Assembly (NCBI RefSeq): GCF_001270265.1
Contig: NZ_LGAP01000041.1
Coordinates: 1-48,718, forward strand
Direction: 5' to 3'
Length of the DNA stretch: 48,718 nt
DNA from: Ensifer adhaerens
Lineage (GTDB): Bacteria > Pseudomonadota > Alphaproteobacteria > Rhizobiales > Rhizobiaceae
Positions 19,082 to 27,919 of this stretch are shown piece by piece. Positions within the stretch are counted from its first letter, which is position 1, and every line of letters begins with the position of its first letter. The position numbers were made by a program, and so were the translations under genes. Under the pieces are notes generated by a model that ran no database searches, had not been told where the DNA came from, and worked only from the letters and a program-made list of their open reading frames with translations.

Positions 19082-22000
19082 GAGGTCTTCTCATTCTGGA
19101 GGATGGCATGGTGCCAGAGAGCCCGGAAATAGCTGAAGATTTCGGCCCCCGCGCGAATCATCATGGTCAATGTTTGTCCCGCGTGCGAGCGGTCCAAGCC
19201 CGTGCGGAACGACACTCTGGAGAGGAAATCTTCAGCCTCGTGGCAGGCACATGCTCGGGCCAAGCGCTCAAGTGTGGCGGCGATCCGGGCGACTCGTGGA
19301 TCGCCGCCACCGGCGTCGTCGAAGGAACGGAGTGCCTCGAGCATGTCGACATAGGTGTCGCAGATGAGCAATGTCGAGATAGCAAGCGGACCAGGCGTAA
19401 CCAGATCGCGCAAGTCGGTGTCGCGCAGGCGATACCGCAAGGCTCGGAAGCCGTGTTGGAGCGCACTCGCCCCTGCGGCAGGCGGGAGGGTTGGATCCTC
19501 TGACATACGCCTTACCCACGCGGCCAGGGGTAGCTCACCACGGGGGTCCGGGAGGTCCGGCAATTCTGGGAACTGGGTCATGCGTGAAAGTGACCAAAGA
19601 CCGGAACCTTCCGAGAGGTTACGGAATGCATACAATGGGCACTCGAAAATCCAGGGGGCAACACCGAAAAGATCGTGTCGGGGCGGCTGATGGTGCGTGC
19701 GAGAGACATTGAGAATGGGAAGTATTCGCCCGACGATTTTGGACGGCCCAGCGACCTCCGCTAGACAACGCTTATAGATTGGCCCAAGAACAGACAGCAT
19801 ATGACCGTCGAGCGCTATGGGCGCCGGTTCGGCGAGGAACTTGGCGAGCCGAACACCAGCGAGAGCATCCGGCGCGGCTATCGGGCCGGATGTAGCAATT
19901 GCTATCGATGCGCCTGCGGCGTCTTCAAGCGGTGCGAACTCGCGGGTTTCGGGAGATCGCAACCAGAAAAGCGCACGGGATGGTGGGGTGCCATCGCGTT
20001 TGGCAAGCCTGATAGTGATCGCGCCCGTATCGACATCGGCAAGAACCCGGACGCCATGTGGAAGGGGGGCATCGACCGGAACGTATCCGAAGGCGACCGC
20101 CCCTTCGCGGCTCCCACCAAGAGCGTCATCGATCCGGATCATCAGCGCGTCGAAGCGAGACTGCGGAATGAGACGAAGCACGACCTCTCCCGGTTGATCA
20201 TCCACCGAAATAGAGGTGGGATCATTAACACGCTGGAGTCGCGCCAGAACGTCAATTTTCCCGTCCCTGCGACGTAGCGCGATTCTATCGTCGTTGTTGT
20301 CGTTGGCCTCAAGCTTCTCCGCGCCGATTTCTAGTTGCTGCCGACCCAAGAAGGGACGCTGTAGGACATTTCCGAGCACAAAGAGATCGGCATCCTTGTC
20401 GCTCGATCTTAGGAGAAGTGTGTCGTGGCGGCCGTTGTGGCCTAACAAGATGCGTCCATTCATCGGGACAAAGACTCGATCACCAATGCCCACTCGGTAA
20501 TGCCAGAGCTTCTCGCCACGGGCTGTGAGGCGGAATTCCCGCGTTGTGCCGCCGTCACGGATGCCGAGGATTGCCGTTTCCGCTTCCGAACGCGGATCGA
20601 TTGAGATTTTTCCATCGAGGATTTTTAGGCCCGCACTTCGGGCTCGATCGATGTTGCCGGGGACCGGCACGTCGCAAAGTTCGGTTGACGGCGCGGACAC
20701 GCCTTGCCATATCCACCCCGTGACAAAAATTTCGGAGCGGGCCTGCAGGTCTCCGGCTGCGCCAGGAGCAAGCGCCTCGAAGGTCACGCGAACAGGGTCG
20801 CCGGGCACGTGAAGCCCGAAGGCGGATAGTGGGGTGCAGACGATACCGCTTAGGCCCGCATCAGCGCTGACATAACGAACCGCGTCACCGAATCGTGCGC
20901 GGAGAATTCTAATTGGGCCTCCGACATCTGGATCGATTTTGAGGATCAACTCTCCATCCGACGCCAAAAGAATACGCGCGCCGTCTCGGCCGATCGTGTC
21001 TGCATTGATCCAGAGCGCCGTCTCTACTGGTGATGTGATCCCAAGGGGGAGGCGCCCGGGAAAGTTAAGTTCATCGCCAGTGAGTGTCCACGCAATAAAC
21101 CGGCCAGGGTCTGCGCTCTGGATGCTCGGCCCAAAGGAAGTTACCCCGAATTGTTCCGACGCAATCACCACCTGCCGTTCGGACGCAACAGCGATTACCT
21201 TCGTCTCGAGTGCGGTACGCGTTAGTAGGACGCCACTATCCGCATCGAACACCAATATTTCGCCCAACGCAGGGGCTACCTCTATGTCCTGAGCAATTGA
21301 GCCTGCCGTCCAAGTGATTCTCTCAGGCCAAGGTGTTCTAATAGCCACTTGGCTGCCACCAGGGAGTTGGGTCGGAAAAGGGCCGAGTTTGATACTCTGC
21401 GCGCTTTGCGAGGGTTCCGCCTCGAGCGCGAGTGTAAATCCGTTCCAGAAAAGACGTGGAGGCGCCACCAGATCTGATCGATGACGCCCAAACCCGCTAA
21501 CTGCTTGGTCATAGGCAGCGAAGAGGAGAGCCTCCGCCTCAGTTAGCGGTTCATTGCCGCGACGCCAGGCTTCGAAGCGCCGAGCGCAATAAGCGGATCG
21601 GTCAAAGGAAATCGTAGCATTGAGACGAGTGAGGTTCGGGCAACGAGTGGCGACCGCACGCCTTTGCCAGTCACGTGCGGACGGTGTGTCTTCTACTGCT
21701 GGTGGTCCCAGATGGAGTGCCGCCCCGACGAAGGCCCGCGCCATGTCTGGCAACTGAGATCTGGCTGGCCCAAGTGGGGCGAAGAATAGCTCGGTGGGCT
21801 GATTGCCGGTTACTGGTAGACCGATGCGGCGAGCGGCGAAACGAAAGCGCTCTTTTAGTTTCTCTCGTGCTTGGGCATCGTCAAAGCTTTTGTTGGTGAA
21901 GACGCTGATATGGCTGTAGACGTCATTACTACTGGCGCCGTAGTCTATGGCAAGTGGAGTAAGAACTGCCCAGGTCGCGAGCGTGGGACATAATTGAAAC

Positions 22001-22197
22001 AACGTATATAAGTTAGTCTGACGAACAATCGCTGTCCCGCGAGTCCTGAGAGAAGCAGAAATTGGTGCATCTACGATAAACGGGGTAGAATTGTCGCCTG
22101 TCCACGCCGCGAGAAAATTTGCCTCGATGCGATCGAGCTCGACCTTTGTTAACGATATTCCCTTGTCGATTTGCAAATGCTTTCCGCCAGTATCCAT
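19078..22197 (-). CDS. 1039-aa protein upstream of the helicase; possible DruH-like partner
   Basis: I do not recognise a defined domain. The N-terminal ~230 residues are mixed alpha-helical (NLYTLFQLCPTLATWAVLTPLAIDYG, VYSHISVF). The middle (about 250-800) is rich in short beta-strands with repeated patterns, and the C-terminal ~200 residues are helical (LPLAAWVRRM, LISTLLICDTYVDMLEAL-like sequence). No catalytic motif stands out. Druantia type III consists of two genes, a large DruH of about this length followed by DruE, and the 4-nt overlap with the helicase fits such a pair. That assignment rests on size and order only. The ATG at 22197 lacks a clear ribosome-binding site. Confidence 0.75.
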   Translation of the reverse strand: MDTGGKHLQIDKGISLTKVELDRIEANFLAAWTGDNSTPFIVDAPISASLRTRGTAIVRQTNLYTLFQLCPTLATWAVLTPLAIDYGASSNDVYSHISVFTNKSFDDAQAREKLKERFRFAARRIGLPVTGNQPTELFFAPLGPARSQLPDMARAFVGAALHLGPPAVEDTPSARDWQRRAVATRCPNLTRLNATISFDRSAYCARRFEAWRRGNEPLTEAEALLFAAYDQAVSGFGRHRSDLVAPPRLFWNGFTLALEAEPSQSAQSIKLGPFPTQLPGGSQVAIRTPWPERITWTAGSIAQDIEVAPALGEILVFDADSGVLLTRTALETKVIAVASERQVVIASEQFGVTSFGPSIQSADPGRFIAWTLTGDELNFPGRLPLGITSPVETALWINADTIGRDGARILLASDGELILKIDPDVGGPIRILRARFGDAVRYVSADAGLSGIVCTPLSAFGLHVPGDPVRVTFEALAPGAAGDLQARSEIFVTGWIWQGVSAPSTELCDVPVPGNIDRARSAGLKILDGKISIDPRSEAETAILGIRDGGTTREFRLTARGEKLWHYRVGIGDRVFVPMNGRILLGHNGRHDTLLLRSSDKDADLFVLGNVLQRPFLGRQQLEIGAEKLEANDNNDDRIALRRRDGKIDVLARLQRVNDPTSISVDDQPGEVVLRLIPQSRFDALMIRIDDALGGSREGAVAFGYVPVDAPLPHGVRVLADVDTGAITIRLAKRDGTPPSRALFWLRSPETREFAPLEDAAGASIAIATSGPIAAPDALAGVRLAKFLAEPAPIALDGHMLSVLGPIYKRCLAEVAGPSKIVGRILPILNVSRTHHQPPRHDLFGVAPWIFECPLYAFRNLSEGSGLWSLSRMTQFPELPDLPDPRGELPLAAWVRRMSEDPTLPPAAGASALQHGFRALRYRLRDTDLRDLVTPGPLAISTLLICDTYVDMLEALRSFDDAGGGDPRVARIAATLERLARACACHEAEDFLSRVSFRTGLDRSHAGQTLTMMIRAGAEIFSYFRALWHHAILQNEKTS

Positions 22198-22505
22198 TAT
22201 TGCGACCGGAGGGTATGTCTTCGCCAGTCATTGCTCTACTTTGCGTAGAAGAGCCGAGGAGCAGTTTCGATACAAGTGGCCGCGAATAATTTTCTGCTTT
22301 GGTGACTTGGTTTGTGTACTTAATCTTAGGCGACCTTATCGGCAGCGTGCATTCAAGACACTTCACTTGGCCGAGGGGTGGAGAAATTGGGTGCCCACGG
22401 CGGGCGTTGTGGGCGGCCCAGGTAGCGCAAGTCGGCTTCTGCGAAAGCGTGCTGGTTTAGGTGATCGGCAGACTTTGTGTGCAAATCAATGCGGGAGTGG
22501 TCGTT
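22198..22505. other. 308-nt gap inside the leftward defence array
   Basis: All other junctions in this array are overlaps or under 40 nt. No convincing gene is seen on either strand here; the open frames are shadows running into the neighbours. The part near 22290-22330 is AT-rich and could hold a secondary promoter for the helicase half, but no clear -35/-10 pair was found. No strong terminator hairpin was seen, so read-through from the ubiquitin-like half is possible. Confidence 0.5.
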
Positions 22506-23291
22506 TTAAGATGCCGTCGGGCGCCTCGCTGATCGAGAAGGCTGTTTTCCATTTGGCGCGCCGGCTTCGCCGAGGCTGATACACGACAGGAATAACTGTC
22601 GGGCATATGTTTTTGACGCTTCAGCGACCGACGCTTCAGTAACGCCCAACAGAAGATAGACCGAATGCAGGCCAGCGATAGCCGCAACACCCAACATTTT
22701 GCTGTTGAGGTCCTCTGCAAATCCATCTTCCCATCTTAGCCACAGAATTATGGCTACTGTCGTCAAAACGAGCGTATTCAAGGTAAGTGCAATTGATTTC
22801 AAGCCGAGGAGATTTCTACGATATCCGTAGGTGACGTTGTCATTGAAAAGAATGGCAAAGCGCTTCTGGTCTCGGGTGTTCTCCCGTAACCAGGTTCCAC
22901 ACCGCTCATAGAAGGCATCAGCCTTTTCCGGGTGCGCTAACTCCTCGTCGGCTGAAGGCGGTTTTTCACCAAGTTTGCCGGCAAGAAACGATACGATTTT
23001 TAATTTCGTAATGTCGTCAAGTATCCGGTCTCGATGACGCAGCATGGTCACCGTCGGTTTGCCTCCCGATCTGGCATAGAGCTTTGGTTCAATCCGTTTC
23101 CCGTGCCGTCTGGCAAAATCCGATAAAGCGAAGAGCAAGATCGCAACCGATAGAGACGACAGAGCCTGCGAGAGACTGAATCTGTTCCATGGCACAAGCA
23201 AAGTGGCAAGCACGAAGACAGGAATGGCAGCGATCAAGGCCGGGATAATACGCGCTCTTAGCGTATAGGTGTCAGGCAAACCAGGTATCAT
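22506..23291 (-). CDS. Four-TM membrane protein of the conjugation cassette (candidate effector)
   Basis: The 261-residue protein has two N-terminal membrane segments (about 13-35 and 38-58), a charged helical cytosolic middle of about 100 residues, and two more membrane segments (about 163-186 and 198-217), ending in a basic tail. The ATG at 23291 overlaps the JAB-domain gene stop by 4 nt and has GGAGGT 7 nt upstream, a strong coupled start. Small multi-TM proteins attached to CBASS-like and other nucleotide- or ubiquitin-centred conflict operons are usually predicted membrane-disrupting effectors (SLATT, S-4TM and similar). The same is inferred here without a family match. Confidence 0.8.
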   Translation of the reverse strand: MIPGLPDTYTLRARIIPALIAAIPVFVLATLLVPWNRFSLSQALSSLSVAILLFALSDFARRHGKRIEPKLYARSGGKPTVTMLRHRDRILDDITKLKIVSFLAGKLGEKPPSADEELAHPEKADAFYERCGTWLRENTRDQKRFAILFNDNVTYGYRRNLLGLKSIALTLNTLVLTTVAIILWLRWEDGFAEDLNSKMLGVAAIAGLHSVYLLLGVTEASVAEASKTYARQLFLSCISLGEAGAPNGKQPSRSARRPTAS

Positions 23292-25585
23292 GAATTTACC
23301 TCCAAGATCGAAATTACGCGGGCAACAGCGCCTCCCGCCCCGGGCTCGGTGGAGCCTACCGCATCGACGACCAGACCATGGAATCTTTCCGGAGTCCGTA
23401 TGATGATGAGAGCGGGAAACGTTTGCGCAAAAGCCATTTGCACACCGGTGGTGAGGTCCGTTCGAGATGCTGAACTTTCCGCGAGATGATTGTGCCAAGT
23501 CCCAACGGGAAAAAGTGTACCGTTCGCCCGGTCTATGTAAGACTGTAGTACCTCAGCAAGCCCTTCGATTCCGAGCAGAAACAGACTAGCCGAAAACTCG
23601 CTGTCGGCGGGCGGTGGTATCGCATCAACGATGTGAAAGCTGTTGGTAGTCTCGTTGAAACGGCCCATCAGAACACCGCCTGTCTCAACATTCGGCTGGG
23701 CACAAATAGCTCTTTCGATAATATTGGCGACGTGCGCGGAAATTCGAACTGAGGGCGCGCTTGCGCCTGCGCCTGCTACGATCGTGAAGGGCGGCACGGC
23801 GTGTCGGTTCCATTGCTGACCGAGCAGATCTTCATCGATCTCGCCTAACATGATTTCACCGTCATTGTTGAAATCACCATTCAGCATTCGAGACACGGCC
23901 ATTGCCATTGCTGGAACTGGTGCCGAAAGAGTCGCATCGGACATTCGCGCTGTGAGCGTTGAACATCCTTGACCGACTTGGATCAGATCGCCCGAATTGG
24001 CGAAGACCGTCTCCTTAAGTGCGGGGCTTGCGCTGATCAAACGATAGGTCTCAGCAGCAAGGTCCTGTACGTTTGGGTTCGAGCGTGCGCCTTCCAACGC
24101 AAGGTAAGCCACCCTTCCGGCGCCCATCAAGCTCGTCTCGATCGCTCTCGGCCTGGAGAGAAGCACCATCGGAAGGCAAAGAGCATCGGTCACTGCCGGC
24201 GACCCGGTCGAATCCACGATAAACTGAGTTTCGTTCGGCCATGCGGCCATGCGCTCGTCGTCACTACCCAGCGCGCAGAGTGCGACTACGTCACGATGAA
24301 AGCCGGAGGAAGCCTGCCCGAGTAAGCCAATCGCATCGATGAGCGCCTGTGTCTTTCCGTCGTTTAATGCCTCGATTCTGTGACGTGGAAGAAGCCCGTG
24401 GCGCGCAAAGTTGTGGGGCCGCAGATTGCCGTTATCGACTACTATTCGCGGCGCCGATCCCTCTCTCGCCAAGTGGAGAGCCAGTTTCGAGCCGATGCTC
24501 CCTGCGCCGAGCAGCGTCCATCGGGGATTGTGGCTTACTGGCTTACCCGACATTCGCCGCATCAGCTTGTCGCTTATCACATCTCGCTGGGCTGCAAGTC
24601 GAACGCGACACAGGCTTGTCTCGTCCAGATCGCTCGTGCGTTGGATTTCGACAACGTATGGCAGTAGTTCTATTGGGGAATCCTGGCCTATGACATCTAT
24701 TGGCCGACGTGCCATCAGGATGATGGAAATAAGGACAGGGGAAGAACCCGTAAGAAATTTCAGTCTCCGTTGTAGCAAACCTATTTGAGCTTTGAGATGA
24801 TCCGCTACGCCGAGGCTCTTGGCGTGGTCAAAAAGCTCAGCCACGCTGGAAACAGATTCTGGTAGGTAGCGCCCAGCGAGGAATGGGCCGCCCGATGCAG
24901 CACGTCCAGGCCAAACCACGATCCCAAGCCCGACCTGACCGAAGCGCTGGCTCCATTCTTGGAGGCTGTTATCCCGCAACGTTGTGGGGCCGATGAAGTG
25001 GGCGCAATAGCAGCGCCAATCACCATCGGTGACCATTGTGAAGGGCGCTAGATAGAAAGTGCCGCCGCCCTTTGCATCCACGCGGCTGCGAAGAGCGATG
25101 GCATCGACTTCGACGAAATCGTCCAAGTGGTCACGGCGGACAGGTTCCCACCCTTGAGTGGGATTGATTAACTCCGCTCTCGCCGCTTTTTCCAGCCAGT
25201 CAGCAAGTTGCGTAACAAGACCCTGTGGGCCTCTCAGCCTTATTAAATCACGCGGACTGCCATCAATATAGCAAGGTTTGGGGGGCTCTGATGATGAAGC
25301 GGGCAGCAGGTGAGGATGAGACCTGTCAAAATCGGCCCGAAGGGTCACATCGGGAACGTCGATAGGGTACAAATTGGAAAATCGGAACGTAAGGGGCTCA
25401 ATCGCGAGAACGCCGTTGTCGCTGAAACCACGCGCGCGCCATCTGTTGCCCAACCCCGTGTCGATATGCACGACGATCGAAAGATCGACTCCTAAGTGGT
25501 CTTCAACACCCATTACGCGCGGATGTGCTCGAATGAGCCGCACCGCGCGCTGGATTGCCGGGTTGGGGATCTCCACAGCCGTCAT
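23288..25585 (-). CDS. E2-E1-JAB trifunctional ubiquitin-like conjugation/deconjugation protein
   Basis: One 765-residue polypeptide carries three activities of ubiquitin-type chemistry. Residues 1-150 are E2/UBC-like: FSNLYPIDVP and SHPHLLP precede PKPCYIDGS, with Cys105 the candidate thioester cysteine, then an ADWLEKAARAE helix. Residues ~350-600 are an E1/ThiF adenylation domain: GAGSIGSKLAL (360-370), VVDNGNLRPHNFARHGL, and GCSTLT, with Cys541 a candidate active cysteine. Residues ~610-765 are a JAB/JAMM metalloprotease: ETGGVLMGR (Glu634), THWNH-type motif WHNH (His698, His700), Ser707 and Asp710. In type II CBASS, Cap2 (E2-E1) and Cap3 (JAB) are separate proteins; here they are fused. 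The start ATG overlaps the MBL stop (GGATGA). No ubiquitin-like modifier gene is seen. Confidence 0.9.
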   Translation of the reverse strand: MTAVEIPNPAIQRAVRLIRAHPRVMGVEDHLGVDLSIVVHIDTGLGNRWRARGFSDNGVLAIEPLTFRFSNLYPIDVPDVTLRADFDRSHPHLLPASSSEPPKPCYIDGSPRDLIRLRGPQGLVTQLADWLEKAARAELINPTQGWEPVRRDHLDDFVEVDAIALRSRVDAKGGGTFYLAPFTMVTDGDWRCYCAHFIGPTTLRDNSLQEWSQRFGQVGLGIVVWPGRAASGGPFLAGRYLPESVSSVAELFDHAKSLGVADHLKAQIGLLQRRLKFLTGSSPVLISIILMARRPIDVIGQDSPIELLPYVVEIQRTSDLDETSLCRVRLAAQRDVISDKLMRRMSGKPVSHNPRWTLLGAGSIGSKLALHLAREGSAPRIVVDNGNLRPHNFARHGLLPRHRIEALNDGKTQALIDAIGLLGQASSGFHRDVVALCALGSDDERMAAWPNETQFIVDSTGSPAVTDALCLPMVLLSRPRAIETSLMGAGRVAYLALEGARSNPNVQDLAAETYRLISASPALKETVFANSGDLIQVGQGCSTLTARMSDATLSAPVPAMAMAVSRMLNGDFNNDGEIMLGEIDEDLLGQQWNRHAVPPFTIVAGAGASAPSVRISAHVANIIERAICAQPNVETGGVLMGRFNETTNSFHIVDAIPPPADSEFSASLFLLGIEGLAEVLQSYIDRANGTLFPVGTWHNHLAESSASRTDLTTGVQMAFAQTFPALIIIRTPERFHGLVVDAVGSTEPGAGGAVARVISILEVNS

Positions 25586-26769
25586 CCGTGTTTAAACGGC
25601 TGAGCGCCAAGTGCGCTGGAGCTTCCCGCCGCCGCCCCTGCAAGCCCAAGAATTGCAGGAGCTGTGAGGTTTGACGTTGCCTTTCTGTCCTTTTGTTTCG
25701 GCCCGCCGGAGGACGTGATCTCGAATTCGAGAGGCTCGTTGCCTTTGAGCTCGCCTAAGCAAGTAAATGTGCCGGTTACAGGTTTCAGGATCGATTTGTA
25801 TTCGCGCTCGGCCCGGATGCACGGAGGGTCTGCCTCGTCGTCGTGAATCTCTTTGCTGCTTGCAACGATCGTTGCACCCGACAACGGCTGTCCCAGAGCA
25901 TTCCGAGCGTCCTCCGAAACCTCGGCATCTTCACCGCATTCGGACCAGCTGTCCCACGAGAGGCTGTGCCAGGAGCAATGATGGGGAGCAACAAGGATGT
26001 CGTATTGGAAAACAGAAGGATCCTCTCCGTACTTGTTCCACATCCGCTCCCAGATGCCGACTTCAGCATCTCCACCGAGGAGATAGTACGTCGGATTGGA
26101 AAGGCCTGTTTTTCCGAGGGAGAGGTTGATCACGACACTCGAATTATTTTTGCTAAGAAACTCGGCCTCTTCGTCATCACTGGCCAGTAACGGTGCCAGA
26201 AGATGAGCACCGAAAGTGGCATCTGTTACGCCACAGATCGTGTGGAATACATCGCCGCCCTTCACAAGGATCTCCGTTAGGTCGTCGGTTTTGCCGTCGA
26301 CGTCCTCGCCGAGAATTTTGATCTTGTCACCTTCATACGCGTAACCGTTGGCTCGAAAGTGACGTACCCTGCGACGTGCCTCCGCAGCCCAGGCTTTTGC
26401 ATCATCGCAGAGCGAGTGTTGGCTAGATGCTCGCCGAAAAACGATTGGCGACGACCACATCTCTCTGATGACGATTTTGTCGTCTTTTTCGTTCCAGTCG
26501 TCCAAAGGACCGAGATGAAAGTGCTTCTGTAGCCCGCGGCAGTGGTCGTTATCAGGATGCGTAAGCAAAAACGCATCCACATAGCGGCGGCCGTGTTCAT
26601 CGCGTTTGAGCCGCCCCTTAAGTTGTGCGGCGACGTCAGGGGCATCACCTTTAGGGTCATCGGCTGCGGCTCGTATGTTGATGTCAACAAGGACAAAGTG
26701 TCCGTCACCGGTTTCGATGAGGGTCATGTCCCCATTCCCCACTTTGAAATGCGTCGTCTGTGCAGTCAT
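25582..26769 (-). CDS. Metallo-beta-lactamase-fold hydrolase with glycine-ending tail
   Basis: The 395-residue protein has the MBL hydrolase core: THPDNDHCRG (His71, Asp73, Asp75, His76), NNSSVVINL, GGDAEVGIW (Asp234) and APHHCS (His263, His264). The variant HxDxDH resembles ComEC/Rec2-like members, which suggests a phosphodiesterase- or nuclease-like hydrolase. The C-terminal 30 residues are a flexible Gly/Ala/Ser-rich tail ending PFKHG. A terminal Gly is what E1/E2 enzymes activate, and it is the only protein of the cassette that ends so. It is the first gene of the leftward array and overlaps the E2-E1-JAB gene by 4 nt. MBL-fold genes next to E1/E2/JAB and Pol-beta NTase genes are a recurrent association in comparative genomics of bacterial ubiquitin-like systems. 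Confidence 0.87.
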   Translation of the reverse strand: MTAQTTHFKVGNGDMTLIETGDGHFVLVDINIRAAADDPKGDAPDVAAQLKGRLKRDEHGRRYVDAFLLTHPDNDHCRGLQKHFHLGPLDDWNEKDDKIVIREMWSSPIVFRRASSQHSLCDDAKAWAAEARRRVRHFRANGYAYEGDKIKILGEDVDGKTDDLTEILVKGGDVFHTICGVTDATFGAHLLAPLLASDDEEAEFLSKNNSSVVINLSLGKTGLSNPTYYLLGGDAEVGIWERMWNKYGEDPSVFQYDILVAPHHCSWHSLSWDSWSECGEDAEVSEDARNALGQPLSGATIVASSKEIHDDEADPPCIRAEREYKSILKPVTGTFTCLGELKGNEPLEFEITSSGGPKQKDRKATSNLTAPAILGLAGAAAGSSSALGAQPFKHG

Positions 26770-26817
26770 TGCTTAAACTTTCTTGGGTTGATGAATTCAG
26801 GAATGATGCGTGACAGA

Positions 26818-26901
26818 CGAGCAACTCTTTCCAATCGTTGTCTCGATGCTATCCCCGGTACATTGACGCGAGACTCGTGTGCCTCCATAAAAGGTAGGCA
26901 C
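26818..26901. promoter_or_regulatory. Divergent control region of the defence locus with two inverted repeats
   Basis: The 198-nt intergenic region (26770-26967) separates the two arms. One inverted repeat is GTGCCT (26879-26884) with AGGCAC (26896-26901), spacer 11 nt. Another is CGAGCAAC (26818-26825) with GTTGTCTCG (26837-26845), one bulge. They lie about 50-130 nt upstream of the MBL start and 65-150 nt upstream of the WYL gene, suitable for operators of a CapW/BrxR-type dimer. ACGAATC also occurs twice nearby (about 26911 and 26944). Confidence 0.5.
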
Positions 26902-26967
26902 GAAGCGATAACGAATCAAGTAATGCGATGCGTTTTTTATGAACGAATCGGGAAATGGGAGGCGTCA

Positions 26968-27885
26968 ATGTCGGAAGATGGTGATCGCGAGCTACGCTGG
27001 GGTGTAGTTAAAAGGCTGGAATTTATTGATTTTCGTTTGTTTTGGGATGGGTTTTTTAACCGCAAGGACCTTGTGGATTTCTTTCGAATTTCTGCGCAAC
27101 AGGCGTCATCCGACATCTCTCACTATCAAGAGCGGGCGGCCAAAAATCTCGAATACGATAAAACCAGGAAAACCTACGTTAGAACGGCGGAGTACGAACC
27201 AGTTTTCATTGGCCAATTTTCAGATCGCTTTTTGCTCCAGCTGATGGCGATGGAGCGTGGTTGGATGAGTAAGGACGACACATGGTTTGATGAGACGCCG
27301 CCGGTCGAAGTTGTTGGCTCGCTGCGACGTCGCGCAACTAGGCCAGACCATCTGCTTCGAGTGCTCGATGCGATAAAGCAGAATGCCGAGATAGAAATTG
27401 AATATGAGTCTTTGACTGGGACGGCTGGCGGCGCGCGGATAATAGCGCCGCATTCGTTCCTATATGCCGGCGGAAGTTGGTACGTGCGTGCGTGGTCCAA
27501 AGACCACAACGATTTTCGAGACTACAGTCTGAACCGCATCAAGCGCACGGGACTGCCTCTGTCCTGCACGGTCGACCCAAAGCTCGATCTCGAATGGCAC
27601 CACACAATCGATCTAATTCTCATTCCAAATCCAGCACTCGACCAAGCAAAGCAGGACGCGGTAGCGGCTGAATACGAGATGACAGAAGGTCAACTTGTCC
27701 TAACAAGCCGGCTCAGCGCCGCATTTTACCTTATCAACGAACATAACCTCGACGTGCCAGTAGGCGCCCTAAAACCGGAAAAGCAGCAGCTCATTCTTCA
27801 AAACGTCGATGACGTTTTGCAGGCCAGAGATGTCGCGCGCAAAATGTCTGTCGAAGCACTGAGAAAAGTGAACCCCTCCAAATGA
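26968..27885 (+). CDS. WYL-domain transcription regulator (CapW/BrxR-like)
   Basis: The 305-residue protein has an N-terminal winged helix (NRKDLVDFFRISAQQASSDISHYQ, about 31-54), a linker, a WYL domain (IEIEYESLTG, PHSFLYAGGSWYVRAWSKDHNDFRDY at about 142-186) and a C-terminal extension. This is the architecture of CapW and BrxR, dimeric repressors that keep CBASS, BREX and other phage-defence operons off until a ligand, probably a nucleic acid, binds the WYL domain. ATG 26968 is chosen because GGGAGG lies 6 nt upstream; an open frame extends further left but runs into the intergenic region and the MBL gene. It is divergent from the main array and 34 nt upstream of the NTase. Confidence 0.88.
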   Translation: MSEDGDRELRWGVVKRLEFIDFRLFWDGFFNRKDLVDFFRISAQQASSDISHYQERAAKNLEYDKTRKTYVRTAEYEPVFIGQFSDRFLLQLMAMERGWMSKDDTWFDETPPVEVVGSLRRRATRPDHLLRVLDAIKQNAEIEIEYESLTGTAGGARIIAPHSFLYAGGSWYVRAWSKDHNDFRDYSLNRIKRTGLPLSCTVDPKLDLEWHHTIDLILIPNPALDQAKQDAVAAEYEMTEGQLVLTSRLSAAFYLINEHNLDVPVGALKPEKQQLILQNVDDVLQARDVARKMSVEALRKVNPSK

Positions 27886-27919
27886 ATTTGGATTTCTTCC
27901 GTACCGGTCAACGACCATC

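Noticed and set aside
22091-22579. 162-codon plus-strand frame across the 308-nt gap
   Set aside because: It overlaps both flanking genes antisense and has no recognisable features.
23292-23498. N-terminal extension of the four-TM protein
   Set aside because: It lies inside the JAB domain in another frame; the ATG at 23291 with GGAGGT is far better.
26542-26967. Upstream extension of the WYL gene
   Set aside because: It overlaps the MBL gene antisense and ignores a good Shine-Dalgarno before the ATG at 26968.
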